DNA of 64,000 nt from Alcanivorax profundi. GTDB taxonomy: Bacteria > Pseudomonadota > Gammaproteobacteria > Pseudomonadales > Alcanivoracaceae. The position numbers were made by a program, and so were the translations under genes. The stretch spans positions 1,089,484 through 1,153,483 of the forward strand of contig NZ_QYYA01000001.1 in the NCBI RefSeq assembly GCF_003597125.1, in the 5' to 3' direction. The notes beneath the pieces were generated by a model, which saw nothing but the letters and a program-made list of their open reading frames with translations, made no database searches and was not told where the DNA came from. This document shows positions 21,444 through 30,747 of the stretch, one piece after another (the stretch's first letter is position 1; each line of letters starts with the position of its first letter).

Positions 21444-22928
21444 TCAACCCACCGGCAGGTCCCGGTACGCCTTCTCCAGCTTCTTCATCTGCTTCTTGGA
21501 CACCCCGCCCAACACCTCGATGGCATTACGCAAGCGCGCGCGACTCACATCGGAGCCAATGATCTCCATGGAATCCACCACCGAGAAGCTGGCACTGGTG
21601 CCCGCTATGGCAATGAATACCGGGAACAGGAAGTCCTTGATCTTCACCTCGAGTGCATCGGCGATGGCCTTTGCGTCCGCAAACAGGCCATCACGCTGCC
21701 AGTCACTGCGCGCTTCATAGGTCCACAGCAGATATTGCAGCCACACTTTCATGTCATCCGCGGTGTACTGTTTGTGTTCGAAGCTCGCCTCGCTAATGGC
21801 CGGCATACCGTTGAAACAGAATGCCGCCTTGTCCGCCACTTCGGACAGCGTCTCTACACGCTGACGCAGGTGGGGAATGATCTTCATGGCGTAATCGCGG
21901 TTGTATGCCCAACTCAGCAGGGAATCCAGAAACTGCTCATCACTCTGATCGCGCAGCCACTGGCCGTTGAGCCAGCTCAGTTTTTCCACATCGAATACCG
22001 GACCACCCAGAGACACCCGCTGAATATCAAAGGCGTCCTGCATTTGCGCCAGTGAAAACTTCTCGCTCTCATCCGGCATGGACCATCCCATGCGGCCGAG
22101 GTAATTCACCAGCGCTTCCGGCAGATAGCCCATGCGCTGATAGAACAGGATGCTGGTGGGGTTCTTGCGTTTGCTGAGCTTGGACTTATCCGGATTCCGC
22201 AGCAGCGGCATATGGCACAGCACCGGCATATCCCAACCAAAGTACTGGTACAACAGTTTGTGTTTGGGGGCGGAGTTGAGCCACTCTTCACCACGGATCA
22301 CGTGAGTGATTTCCATCAGGTGATCATCGACGATATTGGCCAGATGATAGGTAGGCATGCCATCGGACTTGAGCAGGATCTGCGCATCCACCAGGGCCCA
22401 ATCCAGTTCCACCGTACCGCGCAACATATCCTCGATCTCGCAGCGGCCGTCCACCGGTACGCGCATGCGGATCACGTAGGGCGCACCCTGCGCCTCGCGT
22501 TTGGCCTGCTCGTCGGCAGGCAATTCCAGATCCTGCGGTTTCAGCGCCCGGTTCTCGCCTTTTTCTTTCAGCTCAGCGCGCAACACATCCAGCTCTTCAC
22601 TGGTGCGATAGCACTTGAACGCATGCCCCTTCTCGATCAGCGTCTCGGCATACTCGCGATACATGCCCTTGCGCTCGCTCTGGCGGTACGGACCGTGGGG
22701 GCCGCCCACATCCGGGCCTTCGTCCCAGGTCAGCCCCAGCCACTTGAGCGAATCGAGAATCATCTGCTCGGACTCCGCGGTGGAGCGTGTCTGATCGGTA
22801 TCTTCGATACGCAGAATGAACTGGCCACCGTGCTGTTGGGCAAAGCAGCGATTGAACAGGGCAATGTAGGCGGTGCCGACGTGAGGATCGCCGGTGGGCG
22901 ACGGGGCAACGCGGGTGCGAACAGTCAT
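21444..22928 (-). CDS. gltX: Glutamyl-tRNA synthetase
   Basis: Class I aminoacyl-tRNA synthetase charging tRNA-Glu with glutamate. The 494 residues are normal. The ATP-binding HIGH-type motif is [18 protein letters not shown] (residues 9-26), and the KMSKS-type loop is [15 protein letters not shown] (about 250). The all-helical anticodon-binding C-domain follows. GGAG stands 5-6 nt before the ATG. The gene heads a minus-strand transcript with tRNA-Ala and tRNA-Glu, so synthetase and cognate tRNA share a locus, as is common in pseudomonad relatives. Confidence 0.98.
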   Translation of the reverse strand: MTVRTRVAPSPTGDPHVGTAYIALFNRCFAQQHGGQFILRIEDTDQTRSTAESEQMILDSLKWLGLTWDEGPDVGGPHGPYRQSERKGMYREYAETLIEKGHAFKCYRTSEELDVLRAELKEKGENRALKPQDLELPADEQAKREAQGAPYVIRMRVPVDGRCEIEDMLRGTVELDWALVDAQILLKSDGMPTYHLANIVDDHLMEITHVIRGEEWLNSAPKHKLLYQYFGWDMPVLCHMPLLRNPDKSKLSKRKNPTSILFYQRMGYLPEALVNYLGRMGWSMPDESEKFSLAQMQDAFDIQRVSLGGPVFDVEKLSWLNGQWLRDQSDEQFLDSLLSWAYNRDYAMKIIPHLRQRVETLSEVADKAAFCFNGMPAISEASFEHKQYTADDMKVWLQYLLWTYEARSDWQRDGLFADAKAIADALEVKIKDFLFPVFIAIAGTSASFSVVDSMEIIGSDVSRARLRNAIEVLGGVSKKQMKKLEKAYRDLPVG

Positions 22929-23109
22929 GCGGACTCCAATAAGGCAAACTGGCGCGGATTATACCTGTCTAAACACGCACCATATAGACAAGGCACGGCG
23001 GGTTTCTGATATGGTTGTGACAGTTTAATGATTCCCGTTAACGTTGTTGCGACGTCTGCCTGTCGACAACAAGCCATTCACTGGATTCAACGTCATCAAG
23101 GAAAAGACC

Positions 23110-23643
23110 ATGCGTATCCCTTTCCAACGTTCTGTTCTGGTCGCTTTGGTAGCCAGCGCTACTCTGCTGCAGGCCTGCTCCGAACAACCCGAGCCCGCCA
23201 GGGAAGACAACAAAGCTGCCGCACCCGCTGCTCCCGAACAACATGCAGCACACGAGGCAGAGGCGCCCAAGGCTAGCGGCATTACCCGCAGCACGGCACC
23301 GGAAGGCGCCAGGGTTTTCTTCGTCTCCCCCGAGGATGGTGCCACCGTCAGCAGTCCGGTCACGGTTGAATTCGGCCTGGAAGGCATGGACGTTGCGCCC
23401 GCCGGCACCGATCAGGAAAACAGTGGCCACCATCATCTGCTGATCGATCTGGATGAAAAGCCCGCCATGGACATGCCTCTGCCCGCCACCGAGCACGTCG
23501 TGCATTTCGGCAAAGGCCAGACGTCCACAACACTGGAGCTGGAACCCGGCGAGCACACTCTGCAACTGCTGTTGGGTGACTGGCGCCATATTCCCCATGA
23601 TCCAGCAGTAATGTCCCGGGAAATCACCATTACGGTGGAATGA
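23110..23643 (+). CDS. DUF4399-family lipoprotein
   Basis: A 177-residue product. The signal peptide ends in lipobox LLQAC (Cys at about residue 21), predicting a lipid-anchored periplasmic protein. A charged Ala/Pro/Glu linker follows, then a DUF4399 domain with VFFVSPEDGATVSSPVTVEF, NSGHHHLLID and GEHTLQLLLGDWRHIPH. The His-rich HHHLLID motif is characteristic of the family; the function is unknown, and metal binding would be speculation. The ATG at 23110 is chosen because the signal peptide begins there. Confidence 0.8.
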   Translation: MRIPFQRSVLVALVASATLLQACSEQPEPAREDNKAAAPAAPEQHAAHEAEAPKASGITRSTAPEGARVFFVSPEDGATVSSPVTVEFGLEGMDVAPAGTDQENSGHHHLLIDLDEKPAMDMPLPATEHVVHFGKGQTSTTLELEPGEHTLQLLLGDWRHIPHDPAVMSREITITVE

Positions 23644-23650
23644 ACAACCT

Positions 23651-23678
23651 GAAAAGGGCCTCACTTGAGGCCCTTTTC
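23651..23678. terminator. Terminator of the DUF4399 gene
   Basis: A 13-bp perfect stem GAAAAGGGCCTCA/TGAGGCCCTTTTC, 7 bp after the stop. The symmetrical A/T ends suggest it also serves the minus-strand usp gene. Confidence 0.85.
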
Positions 23679-23748
23679 AATCTTGCCAATGCGTCTGAAT
23701 CCTCACTGTCCAGGCTTGGTCTGGAACGCCAAAACCCGGAGCCTCCCG

Positions 23749-24585
23749 TTAACGCAGCAACAAATGTGGCACCTTCGCCTCTCGAATCATCTTGTTGGTA
23801 GTGCTGCCAACAAAGAATTCACGAATGCGAGAGTGGCCATAGGCTCCCATCACCACCAGATCTACGTTGTGGCTTTGCTGATAGGCATGCAATGCCGGCT
23901 CGACCTCGCCTTCCAGTTGTGCACGGGTAACCTGATGCCCTGAGTCACTCAGTTTGTCTGATGCCCATTGCAAGTCTTCGGATTTCCCCACTGACACCAG
24001 GTGACAATCCAGCCCTTTGAACATCGGGCTGTTGGCCAGCATGGTGACGCCCTTGCGGGTGGTCTCGCTGCCGTCATAAGCCAGCATGATCGTCTGCGGA
24101 GGGGAAAACTCCCCCGTGGTCACCAGGATCGGGCGACGAACCGCACGAATCACCCGCTCCACATTGTCCCCCACCTGGGCCCCAACGCCGTTATGCTCTT
24201 CGCCTTGCTTGCCAATCACCAGCAGGCGCATGCCGTCTTCCAGTTCCACCAGCGTATCCACCAGATCACCATGGCGCTGACGGCTTGACGGTTCGCTCGC
24301 GCCGGCGGCCACCACCCGGGCATGCGCAGCCTCGAGCATTACCTTGCCCTGCTCAAGCGCCAGGCGGTTACGCTGAGCATCCAGATCCGCCAGTTCCTGC
24401 AACAGATGCTCGCGGCCACCCAGTGCAAGATTGCCACTGTAGTCGGCGGTTACCGGGTAGCGGGAATGATCCAGTACATGCAGCAGGTCCAGGGGAGCAT
24501 CCAGCCGCTGGGCCGCCCAGGCAGCATAGTCGCAGACCGTGGCAGACGCGGTTGAGCCATCGATGCAGGCTATTACGTTAGTCAT
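23749..24585 (-). CDS. Tandem universal stress protein
   Basis: A 278-residue protein with two UspA folds, roughly 1-145 and 150-278. The C-terminal domain keeps the ATP-binding motif G-2x-G-9x-G-S/T (MGAYGHSRIREFFVGST). The N-terminal copy ends the motif in GD rather than GS/T (GKQGEEHNGVGAQVGDN), so nucleotide binding there may be lost. It lies 14 bp downstream of the SulP transporter gene and is almost certainly cotranscribed, suggesting a role in regulating or responding to anion/bicarbonate uptake (inference). Confidence 0.9.
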   Translation of the reverse strand: MTNVIACIDGSTASATVCDYAAWAAQRLDAPLDLLHVLDHSRYPVTADYSGNLALGGREHLLQELADLDAQRNRLALEQGKVMLEAAHARVVAAGASEPSSRQRHGDLVDTLVELEDGMRLLVIGKQGEEHNGVGAQVGDNVERVIRAVRRPILVTTGEFSPPQTIMLAYDGSETTRKGVTMLANSPMFKGLDCHLVSVGKSEDLQWASDKLSDSGHQVTRAQLEGEVEPALHAYQQSHNVDLVVMGAYGHSRIREFFVGSTTNKMIREAKVPHLLLR

Positions 24586-24599
24586 GTCCTCTCCCTGGC

Positions 24600-26087
24600 T
24601 CAGTGGCCGCCCATCAGTTTTTCAACTTCTGCCGGCTTGTCGTGTACGCCGAACTTGTCCACCAGCGTGGCGCTGGCTTCGTTCAAACCGGTAATGTCGA
24701 CCTCGGTCCCTTCGCGGCGGAATTTGATCACCACCTTGTCCAGTGCACCAATGGCAGTAATGTCCCAGAAATGGGCGCGGTGGACATCAATGGTGACCTT
24801 ATCAATGGCTTCCTTGAAATCAAAGGACTTCACGAACTGGTCCGCAGAGGTGAAAAACACCTGCCCCACCACCTCATACATGCGGTGGCCATCATCCGCA
24901 TGTTGCGTGGCTTTCACATAGAAAATACGGCCCACCTTATTGGCATAGAACAGCGCGCTGAGCACAACACCGATACCCACACCGATGGCCAGGTTATGGG
25001 TCGCAACGGTGGCGGTCACGGTGGCCAGCATCACGATCGTGCTGCTGGGCGGATGCTTGGCAATATTGGTGATGGACTCCCAGCTGAAAGTGCCGATGGA
25101 GACCATTACCATCACCGCCACCAACGCAGCCATGGGAATCTGCGAGACCCACTTGCCGAGAAACACCACCAGCACCAACAGAAAGCAACCGGCAAACAGG
25201 GTCGAGAGCCGCTTGCGCCCTCCGGATTTCACATTAATCACCGACTGGCCAATCATGGCGCAACCGGCCATGCCGCCCAGAAAACCGGAGACGATATTGG
25301 CAATACCCTGCCCCTTACATTCGCGATTCTTGTCACTCTCGGTATCGGTCAGGTCATCCACAATCGTGGCCGTCATCATGGACTCCAGCAGACCAACCAC
25401 CGCCAGGGCCAGGGAGTACGGGAGGATGATTTTCAGCGTTTCCAGATTCAGCGGAATGTCGGGCAACAGGAAAATCGGCAGGCTGTCCGGCAGCTCACCC
25501 TTGTCGCCCACGGTAGGGACATCCAGCCCCAGGAACATGGCCACCCCGGTGATCACGATGATACAGATCAGCGGTGACGGCACTGCGGTGGTCAGCAGTG
25601 GCAGCAGATAAATGATGCCAAGGCCCGCCGCCACCATGACATACACGTGCCAGGTCACCCCTTCCAGTTCGGGCAGCTGAGCCATGAAGATCAGGATAGC
25701 CAGGGCGTTCACAAACCCCGTCACCACCGAGCGCGACACGAATCGCATCAGGTTGCCAAGCTTGAGAAAACCGGCAATAACCTGTAACCCACCAGTCAAC
25801 ACCGTAGCCGCCAGCAAGTACTGGAGACCGTGATCTTTCACCAGCGTCACCATCACCAGCGCCATGGCGCCAGTCGCCGCAGAGATCATCCCGGGTCGCC
25901 CACCGGCAAAGGCGGTCACCACGGCGATACAGAAAGAGGCATACAACCCCACTTTGGGGTCTACACCGGCAATGATGGAGAACGCGATCGCCTCCGGAAT
26001 CAGCGCCAGCGCCACCACGGTACCGGCCAGCAAATCTCCGCGGAGGTTGCTGAACCATTCCTGCTGGATAGAACGAATCATCGACAA
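24600..26087 (-). CDS. SulP-family anion transporter, BicA-like
   Basis: A 495-residue inner-membrane transporter with about 12-14 hydrophobic segments and a C-terminal cytoplasmic STAS domain (residues about 400-490, [20 protein letters not shown]). The SulP signature region [20 protein letters not shown] is at 18-37. The short form and overall style resemble BicA-type sodium-dependent bicarbonate transporters more than sulfate permeases, but substrate cannot be fixed by eye. It is cotranscribed with the downstream usp gene. Confidence 0.85.
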   Translation of the reverse strand: MSMIRSIQQEWFSNLRGDLLAGTVVALALIPEAIAFSIIAGVDPKVGLYASFCIAVVTAFAGGRPGMISAATGAMALVMVTLVKDHGLQYLLAATVLTGGLQVIAGFLKLGNLMRFVSRSVVTGFVNALAILIFMAQLPELEGVTWHVYVMVAAGLGIIYLLPLLTTAVPSPLICIIVITGVAMFLGLDVPTVGDKGELPDSLPIFLLPDIPLNLETLKIILPYSLALAVVGLLESMMTATIVDDLTDTESDKNRECKGQGIANIVSGFLGGMAGCAMIGQSVINVKSGGRKRLSTLFAGCFLLVLVVFLGKWVSQIPMAALVAVMVMVSIGTFSWESITNIAKHPPSSTIVMLATVTATVATHNLAIGVGIGVVLSALFYANKVGRIFYVKATQHADDGHRMYEVVGQVFFTSADQFVKSFDFKEAIDKVTIDVHRAHFWDITAIGALDKVVIKFRREGTEVDITGLNEASATLVDKFGVHDKPAEVEKLMGGH

Positions 26088-26244
26088 ACCCTGTTAAGCT
26101 GGAAAGCGGCCCAAATCGGGCCCGGAAAGGGCGCGGAGTCTAGCAGATCGGCCCCCTGCGCAACAGGCAGGCCATCGGCAGGTCTACGCGAAACGCCCCC
26201 AACATGCGACAATGCGTCCCCGTTTCGCCGACCGATAGCCGTTG

Positions 26245-27228
26245 ATGACAGACGCCGCCCCACAGCCCCTGGACCGCCGCCTCAGCGTGGCCCCCATGAT
26301 GGACTGGACCACCCGGGATTATCGCTATCTGGCACGCCTGATCACCCGGCATACCCTGCTTTACACCGAAATGGTGGTGGCTCAGGCCATCCTGCATGGT
26401 GACCGTGACCGTTTCCTGTCATTCAATGATGAAGAGCACCCGGTCGCGCTGCAGCTGGGCGGCAGTGACCCGCGGCAACTGGCTGAAGCCGCCCGCATCA
26501 GCGAGCAGTATGGCTACAACGAGATTAATCTGAACGTGGGTTGCCCGTCAGATCGGGTTCAACAGGGCAAGATCGGCGCCATCCTCATGGCCGAACCTGA
26601 GCTGGTGGGTGAATGCGTGGAAACCATGCAGGCTGTCGTTTCCGTACCGGTCACGGTAAAGACCCGCATCGGCATCGACGACCAGGACGATTACGACTTC
26701 CTGTTCCGATTTGTGGAGCAGATTGAGCGGGCCGGCTGCACCAGCCTCACCATTCATGCCCGCAAGGCCATACTCTCCGGACTTTCGCCCAAGGAAAACC
26801 GCGAGATTCCCCCACTCATTTACCAGCGTGCCTACGCAATCAAGCAGGCATTTGCACACATGGAGATCATCCTTAACGGCGGAGTGAAAACCCTGCAGGA
26901 AGTTCATGATCACATGGGCGAAGTGGACGGTGTCATGATTGGGCGCGAGGCCTACCAGAACCCGTATTTCCTGGCCGATGCCGACCAGGTGGTATTTGGC
27001 GATGCGCGCCCTGTCCCCAGCCGTCGTGAAGTCGCCGAGCAGTTCCTGCCCTATCTCGAGCGCCGTTACGCCCTGGGCCATGCGCCCAAACATGCCCTGC
27101 GCCATATCCTCAACCTGTTTCAGGGGGAGCCCGGTGCGCGCAAGTTCCGGCGTCACCTGAGCGAGAACATGCACAAACCCGGCACTACCCCACAAGTGCT
27201 AATGGACGCTTTGGCGCAACTGCCTTAG
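26245..27228 (+). CDS. dusA: tRNA-dihydrouridine(20/20a) synthase
   Basis: FMN- and NADPH-dependent reduction of uridines 20/20a in the tRNA D-loop. The 327 residues begin MTDAAPQPLDRRLSVAPMMD (an ATG at 26245 preferred to TTG at 26242). The catalytic Cys is in INLNVGCPSDRVQQGKIGA (C100), the FMN-binding TVKTRIGIDDQDDY follows, and YTEMV and HARKAILSGLSPKENR are DusA-type hallmarks. Stand-alone gene, followed by dyad element B. Confidence 0.95.
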   Translation: MTDAAPQPLDRRLSVAPMMDWTTRDYRYLARLITRHTLLYTEMVVAQAILHGDRDRFLSFNDEEHPVALQLGGSDPRQLAEAARISEQYGYNEINLNVGCPSDRVQQGKIGAILMAEPELVGECVETMQAVVSVPVTVKTRIGIDDQDDYDFLFRFVEQIERAGCTSLTIHARKAILSGLSPKENREIPPLIYQRAYAIKQAFAHMEIILNGGVKTLQEVHDHMGEVDGVMIGREAYQNPYFLADADQVVFGDARPVPSRREVAEQFLPYLERRYALGHAPKHALRHILNLFQGEPGARKFRRHLSENMHKPGTTPQVLMDALAQLP

Positions 27229-27277
27229 CCTGTAGTCATCGATTGTCGCGCCGAATTGATTGCCAGGCGCGGAGATC

Positions 27278-27427
27278 AGTTGAAAGTTTAAAGTTGAAAC
27301 GCGAGGCAAAGGCCGAGCAGCCACTGAAGCTCTGGAGTTCCGCGCTGAAATCAACGTGAATCGCGGCTCCGTCGATTCACGTCTTGCATTGATCGATACC
27401 GCGCTTTTGAACTTTAAACTTTCAACT
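27278..27427. repeat. Intergenic dyad element B (heptad type)
   Basis: Left arm: AGTTGAA, AGTTTAA, AGTTGAA in tandem (27278-27298), then ACGCG. Right arm 27401-27427 is its reverse complement, identical over the first 18 bp. The interior is GC-rich and holds a further 10-bp hairpin (27354-27363 / 27373-27382). Lies between dusA and the transaldolase gene. Confidence 0.85.
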
Positions 27428-27513
27428 CAGCCCCTTTCGGGGCACGACAAATCAGCATTCTGTCATGACGAACCTGTACTGTGCCGGGCATGACACCACA
27501 AGGAACGGAAACC

Positions 27514-28449
27514 GTGAACAAACGCGAACAGCTTGCCCAATGGACCTCTCTGGTGGCAGATACTGGCGACCTCGACATGATTGCCGCTCTGGCCCCCGAA
27601 GATGCCACCACCAACCCTTCCCTGCTGCTGGCTGCCGCTAAAGACGAACGATACCGTGGCCTGCTGGAACAGGCCGCAACCCTCTGCGAAGAACTCGGCC
27701 ATAAAGGCGAAATGGACTGGCTAACAGATATCTGTGCTTGCCTCGCGGGTCAGGCCATCCTGGAGCGCGTTCCCGGCCTGGTCTCCACCGAAGTGGATGC
27801 ACGCCTGTCATTCGATACTCGAGCCACCGTAGAAAAAGCCCGCCGGTTGATGAGCATTTACCGGGAACTGGATGTGGACCCCTCTCGTATCCTGATCAAG
27901 ATCGCGGCCACCTGGGAAGGCATACAGGCCGTGCGAATCCTTGAAGAGGAAGGCACACGCTGCAACGTCACCCTGGTCTTCAATCAGGCGCAGGCACTGG
28001 CAGCCGCGGAAGCCGGCGCCACACTGATTTCCCCGTTTGTCGGCCGTATCTACGACTGGTACCGCAAAAGCGGTATGGATATCGCCACCGCAGACGACGA
28101 CCCGGGCGTCCAGTCCGTGCGAGAAATTTACCGCACCTTCAAGGCCCGGGGGCTGGAAACCATCGTCATGGGCGCCAGCTTCCGCACCGCCGACCAGATC
28201 GAAGCCCTTGCCGGTTGCGACAAGCTCACCATCAGCCCGGCGCTGCTGGAGGAACTTGCCAGCCGCGATGGCACTCTGACTCAGGTACTGGATGCGGAAC
28301 TGGTTGCACCGGAAAGCGACTGGACCCCGGTCAACGAGCCCGCCTTCCGCTGGCAAATGAACGACGATCCCATGGCCTGTGATCTTCTGGCGGACGGTAT
28401 TCGCCGTTTTGCCAAAGATCAGCAAGCCCTGGAAACACTGCTGACATAA
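27514..28449 (+). CDS. tal: Transaldolase
   Basis: Transfers dihydroxyacetone units in the non-oxidative pentose phosphate pathway. The 311 residues from the GTG at 27514 match TalB length; AAGGAA lies 8 nt upstream. In-frame starts at 27481 and 27490 have weaker ribosome binding sites. The N-terminus QWTSLVADTGDLDMIAALAP and DATTNPSLLL are family signatures. The Schiff-base Lys is in RILIKIAATWEGIQAVRIL (about residue 129) and the Tal2 signature EAGATLISPFVGRIYDWYRK follows. Followed at 9 bp by the TerB-like gene. Confidence 0.97.
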   Translation: MNKREQLAQWTSLVADTGDLDMIAALAPEDATTNPSLLLAAAKDERYRGLLEQAATLCEELGHKGEMDWLTDICACLAGQAILERVPGLVSTEVDARLSFDTRATVEKARRLMSIYRELDVDPSRILIKIAATWEGIQAVRILEEEGTRCNVTLVFNQAQALAAAEAGATLISPFVGRIYDWYRKSGMDIATADDDPGVQSVREIYRTFKARGLETIVMGASFRTADQIEALAGCDKLTISPALLEELASRDGTLTQVLDAELVAPESDWTPVNEPAFRWQMNDDPMACDLLADGIRRFAKDQQALETLLT

Positions 28450-28458
28450 GGAAACGGT

Positions 28459-28905
28459 TTGAACTGGCTGAATCGACTGTTTGGTACTGACGCCCAGACA
28501 CCGCAAACCACCGAGCATGACCTGCACCGGGCAGCCGCTGCGCTACTACTGGAAGTGGCACGCACCGACGGCAAGGTCGACGCTGAGGAAAGTGCACGCC
28601 TGGTAGAGGCAGTGCAAAGCCGCTGGCAACTGGACCCGGCGGAAATGAACGACATCCTTGGCGAGCTGGAAACCCGTGTAGATCAGGCCACAGACCTGTT
28701 TGAATTCACCCTGCCCCTGCGAGAACACTGGGACCCGGAAACCCGTGTTGCCCTGGTAGAAGACATGTGGGCCATGGCCGCCGCCGACGGCCACGTGGAC
28801 GTCCACGAAGAACACCTCATCCGCCGCGTCAGCGACCTGCTTTATGTGTCCCATGGGGACTATATTCGGGCGAAGATGAAGGCAATTTCTTCAGTTGACA
28901 GTTGA
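28459..28905 (+). CDS. TerB-family (tellurite resistance-like) protein
   Basis: A 148-residue, mainly helical TerB-like domain protein starting at a TTG (28459) with AAGGAAA ahead. Family features: LLLEVARTDGKVDAEESARL (about 33-52) and MWAMAAADGHVDVHEEHLIR (about 103-122), each with the acidic DG-x-V-D/H motif typical of TerB-like folds. Function unknown; cotranscription with tal is likely. The last codons (Ser-Val-Asp-Ser-stop) are encoded by the AGTTGAC heptads of dyad element C, so the native C-terminus may have been reset by that element. Confidence 0.8.
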   Translation: MNWLNRLFGTDAQTPQTTEHDLHRAAAALLLEVARTDGKVDAEESARLVEAVQSRWQLDPAEMNDILGELETRVDQATDLFEFTLPLREHWDPETRVALVEDMWAMAAADGHVDVHEEHLIRRVSDLLYVSHGDYIRAKMKAISSVDS

Positions 28906-29051
28906 TAGTGGACAGTTGACAGCTGCGCGAACAGCGTTTCTGATTGTTTAAACGATTGAGGCCGCGCCCACCCAAGGCCGCGGCCTCAATCGTTTTAAAA
29001 CACGCGGGCGCATGCCGCGCGCTGTTAACTGTCCACTATCAACTGTCAACT
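28893..29051. repeat. Intergenic dyad element C (heptad type, 31-bp arms)
   Basis: Left arm AGTTGAC, AGTTGAT, AGTGGAC, AGTTGAC, AGC (28893-28923). The right arm 29021-29051 is the reverse complement with one mismatch in 31. The interior has a second dyad, TTTAAACGATTGAGGCCGCG against its reverse complement with one extra T. It fills the gap between two convergent genes, overlaps the stop of the TerB-like gene and ends 5 bp before the mlaA-like stop. Confidence 0.92.
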
Positions 29052-29056
29052 ATGCC

Positions 29057-29860
29057 TCACCACTCCTCATACTCACTTTCCAGCTCCAAATCCCGTTGCT
29101 CAATGTCCGGGAAACGCAGGGAGGGTCGGTCGCCGGATTCGAAGCGGCGGCGCTGCAGGTAAGCGTTGCGGATGAAAGTGTAGCGATCACCGACGATAGT
29201 ACGTTCCAGATCCAGTAAATCGGCCCTGAGATCAACCACATAAACGGCGGTGAAACTGTGCCGGGTGAGGTCATGATCAATATAGTGTCTGAGCCGCATG
29301 TAATCCTCTGGCCAGATGGCTGCCGCATCCCTGCCAGTAGAAGGCCCGAAGAAAGGAAGTACCAGATAGGGGCCTTCAGGAATACCCCAACGCGCAAACG
29401 TCAGCCCCAGATCCGTGTCATGCTTTCGCAGGTTCACCTTGCTGGCCACATCGAACAGCCCACCAATACCCAGGGTACTATTGACCGCGAAACGGCCCCA
29501 GTTTTGACCGACATGATTCCAGCGCCATTGCAGCACGCTGTTAAGGCCGCTGCGAAAGTCCCGCAGATTCTCGTAAAAGCGGGTGATGGTATCGTCCATC
29601 CACTGCGGGGTGGCTTTCTGGTACCCCTTTGCTACAGGTTTCAAGCCGTAGGTATCGAGAAACTCATTGAACGCGAATACCTTGCGGTTCATGTTCTCCC
29701 AAGGGTCGGCGTACTGGTTCTGCCCCGCCGGCGCGTCAAACGCCGTAGTGGCCTCACCCCAGTCATCCTCTTCTTCCGCTGTCACCAGCACTGGCAGGCT
29801 CAGCAGTATTGTTAGTAGCAGGTAGCGCACAAACACCCCGGTAACCGGAGGCTTAGCCAT
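29057..29860 (-). CDS. MlaA/VacJ-family phospholipid transport protein
   Basis: A 267-residue MlaA-like protein with signal sequence (about residues 10-28, LLLTILLSLPVLVTA). MlaA extracts misplaced phospholipids from the outer leaflet of the outer membrane. Family motifs DPWENMNRKVFAFNEFLD (52-69), RFAVNSTLGIGGLFDVA and GPYLVLPFFGPSTGRD are intact. Unlike E. coli MlaA there is no lipobox and no Cys anywhere in the protein, so it cannot be a conventional lipoprotein. No mlaBCDEF neighbours. Confidence 0.9.
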   Translation of the reverse strand: MAKPPVTGVFVRYLLLTILLSLPVLVTAEEEDDWGEATTAFDAPAGQNQYADPWENMNRKVFAFNEFLDTYGLKPVAKGYQKATPQWMDDTITRFYENLRDFRSGLNSVLQWRWNHVGQNWGRFAVNSTLGIGGLFDVASKVNLRKHDTDLGLTFARWGIPEGPYLVLPFFGPSTGRDAAAIWPEDYMRLRHYIDHDLTRHSFTAVYVVDLRADLLDLERTIVGDRYTFIRNAYLQRRRFESGDRPSLRFPDIEQRDLELESEYEEW

Positions 29861-29950
29861 CCGGAAATCAATTCAAACGCCGCATTATAGCGGCCCTGTC
29901 TATCCCGGGAACAGGGAAACCCGCCCGGGGTTACGCAACTCTGACAGGTT

Positions 29951-30604
29951 TTACACATTCACTCCGGGAGCCAGCCGGCGCTCAATCCAGTAATCCACAC
30001 TCAAAAATCGGCCTGCGCCCTGGAAGAACAATACCAGCAGCATAATGAAGTAGGTCATGGCGAATTCGATACCATTGTTGAGAATCACCAGACCGCCCTT
30101 CTCTGTCAGCCATTCATAATTACCATTCTCTCTCAGAATCTGCCTGGCACGGCTTAGTCGTTTTCCCACCTCTTCACTGTTCTCAAGACTCGCCTGTGCG
30201 GCAGGGATGCCTAACTTCGCCAACGGCAGGGCCGTGCTGGTAGCAGGGTTACCCGGCGCGATAGCAAACCAGCCATGCGGCCAATGGACTGTGGCCATCG
30301 CTACCACCATAGTGAACATGAGCGGGATGGATACATAACGGGTCAGCAGCCCGATCAGGAGCAGCAAGCCACCCACCAACTCCGTAGCGGTAGCCAGGAA
30401 GGCCAACAGCGCTGGAAAAGGCAATCCCAATCCCCAGTCAGGGTTGGCAAACCAGGCAACGGTGCTGTCGAAGCTCACGGCCTTGTTATACCCGGCACTG
30501 ATCATTACCGGTGCCAGAAAAAGGCGCAGCGCCAAAGGCGCAAGAAAATCTGCTATGCGTGCAGTATTCAGGGCGTAATGAATTTTTTTCATCAGGGCAA
30601 GCAT
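29951..30604 (-). CDS. DoxX-family membrane protein of the hvf (bufferin-like) cluster
   Basis: A 217-residue inner-membrane protein with four hydrophobic segments of a DoxX fold (APLALRLFLAPVMISAGYNK at 20-39, LLAFLATATELVGGLLLLIG, MFTMVVAMATVHW, and FAMTYFIMLLVLFFQGAG). A soluble insertion lies between helices 3 and 4. GGAGAG lies 5 nt before the ATG. DoxX proteins are regular fourth members of HvfABC/BufABC-type clusters; the role is unclear (redox or export is proposed). It is 143 bp downstream of hvfC, so it may be transcribed separately. Confidence 0.85.
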   Translation of the reverse strand: MLALMKKIHYALNTARIADFLAPLALRLFLAPVMISAGYNKAVSFDSTVAWFANPDWGLGLPFPALLAFLATATELVGGLLLLIGLLTRYVSIPLMFTMVVAMATVHWPHGWFAIAPGNPATSTALPLAKLGIPAAQASLENSEEVGKRLSRARQILRENGNYEWLTEKGGLVILNNGIEFAMTYFIMLLVLFFQGAGRFLSVDYWIERRLAPGVNV

Positions 30605-30747
30605 AGGGGCTCTCCATCAGGAATAATACGTTTTCACGAGCCATGCAGGCATGAACAGTCAAATCACAACAGACCTGAAAATCACACGGTACTATGGCAC
30701 AGCGAAAAGGGCGTTTAGGCTGAAACAAGGTGCTATGGAAAAGCCCC

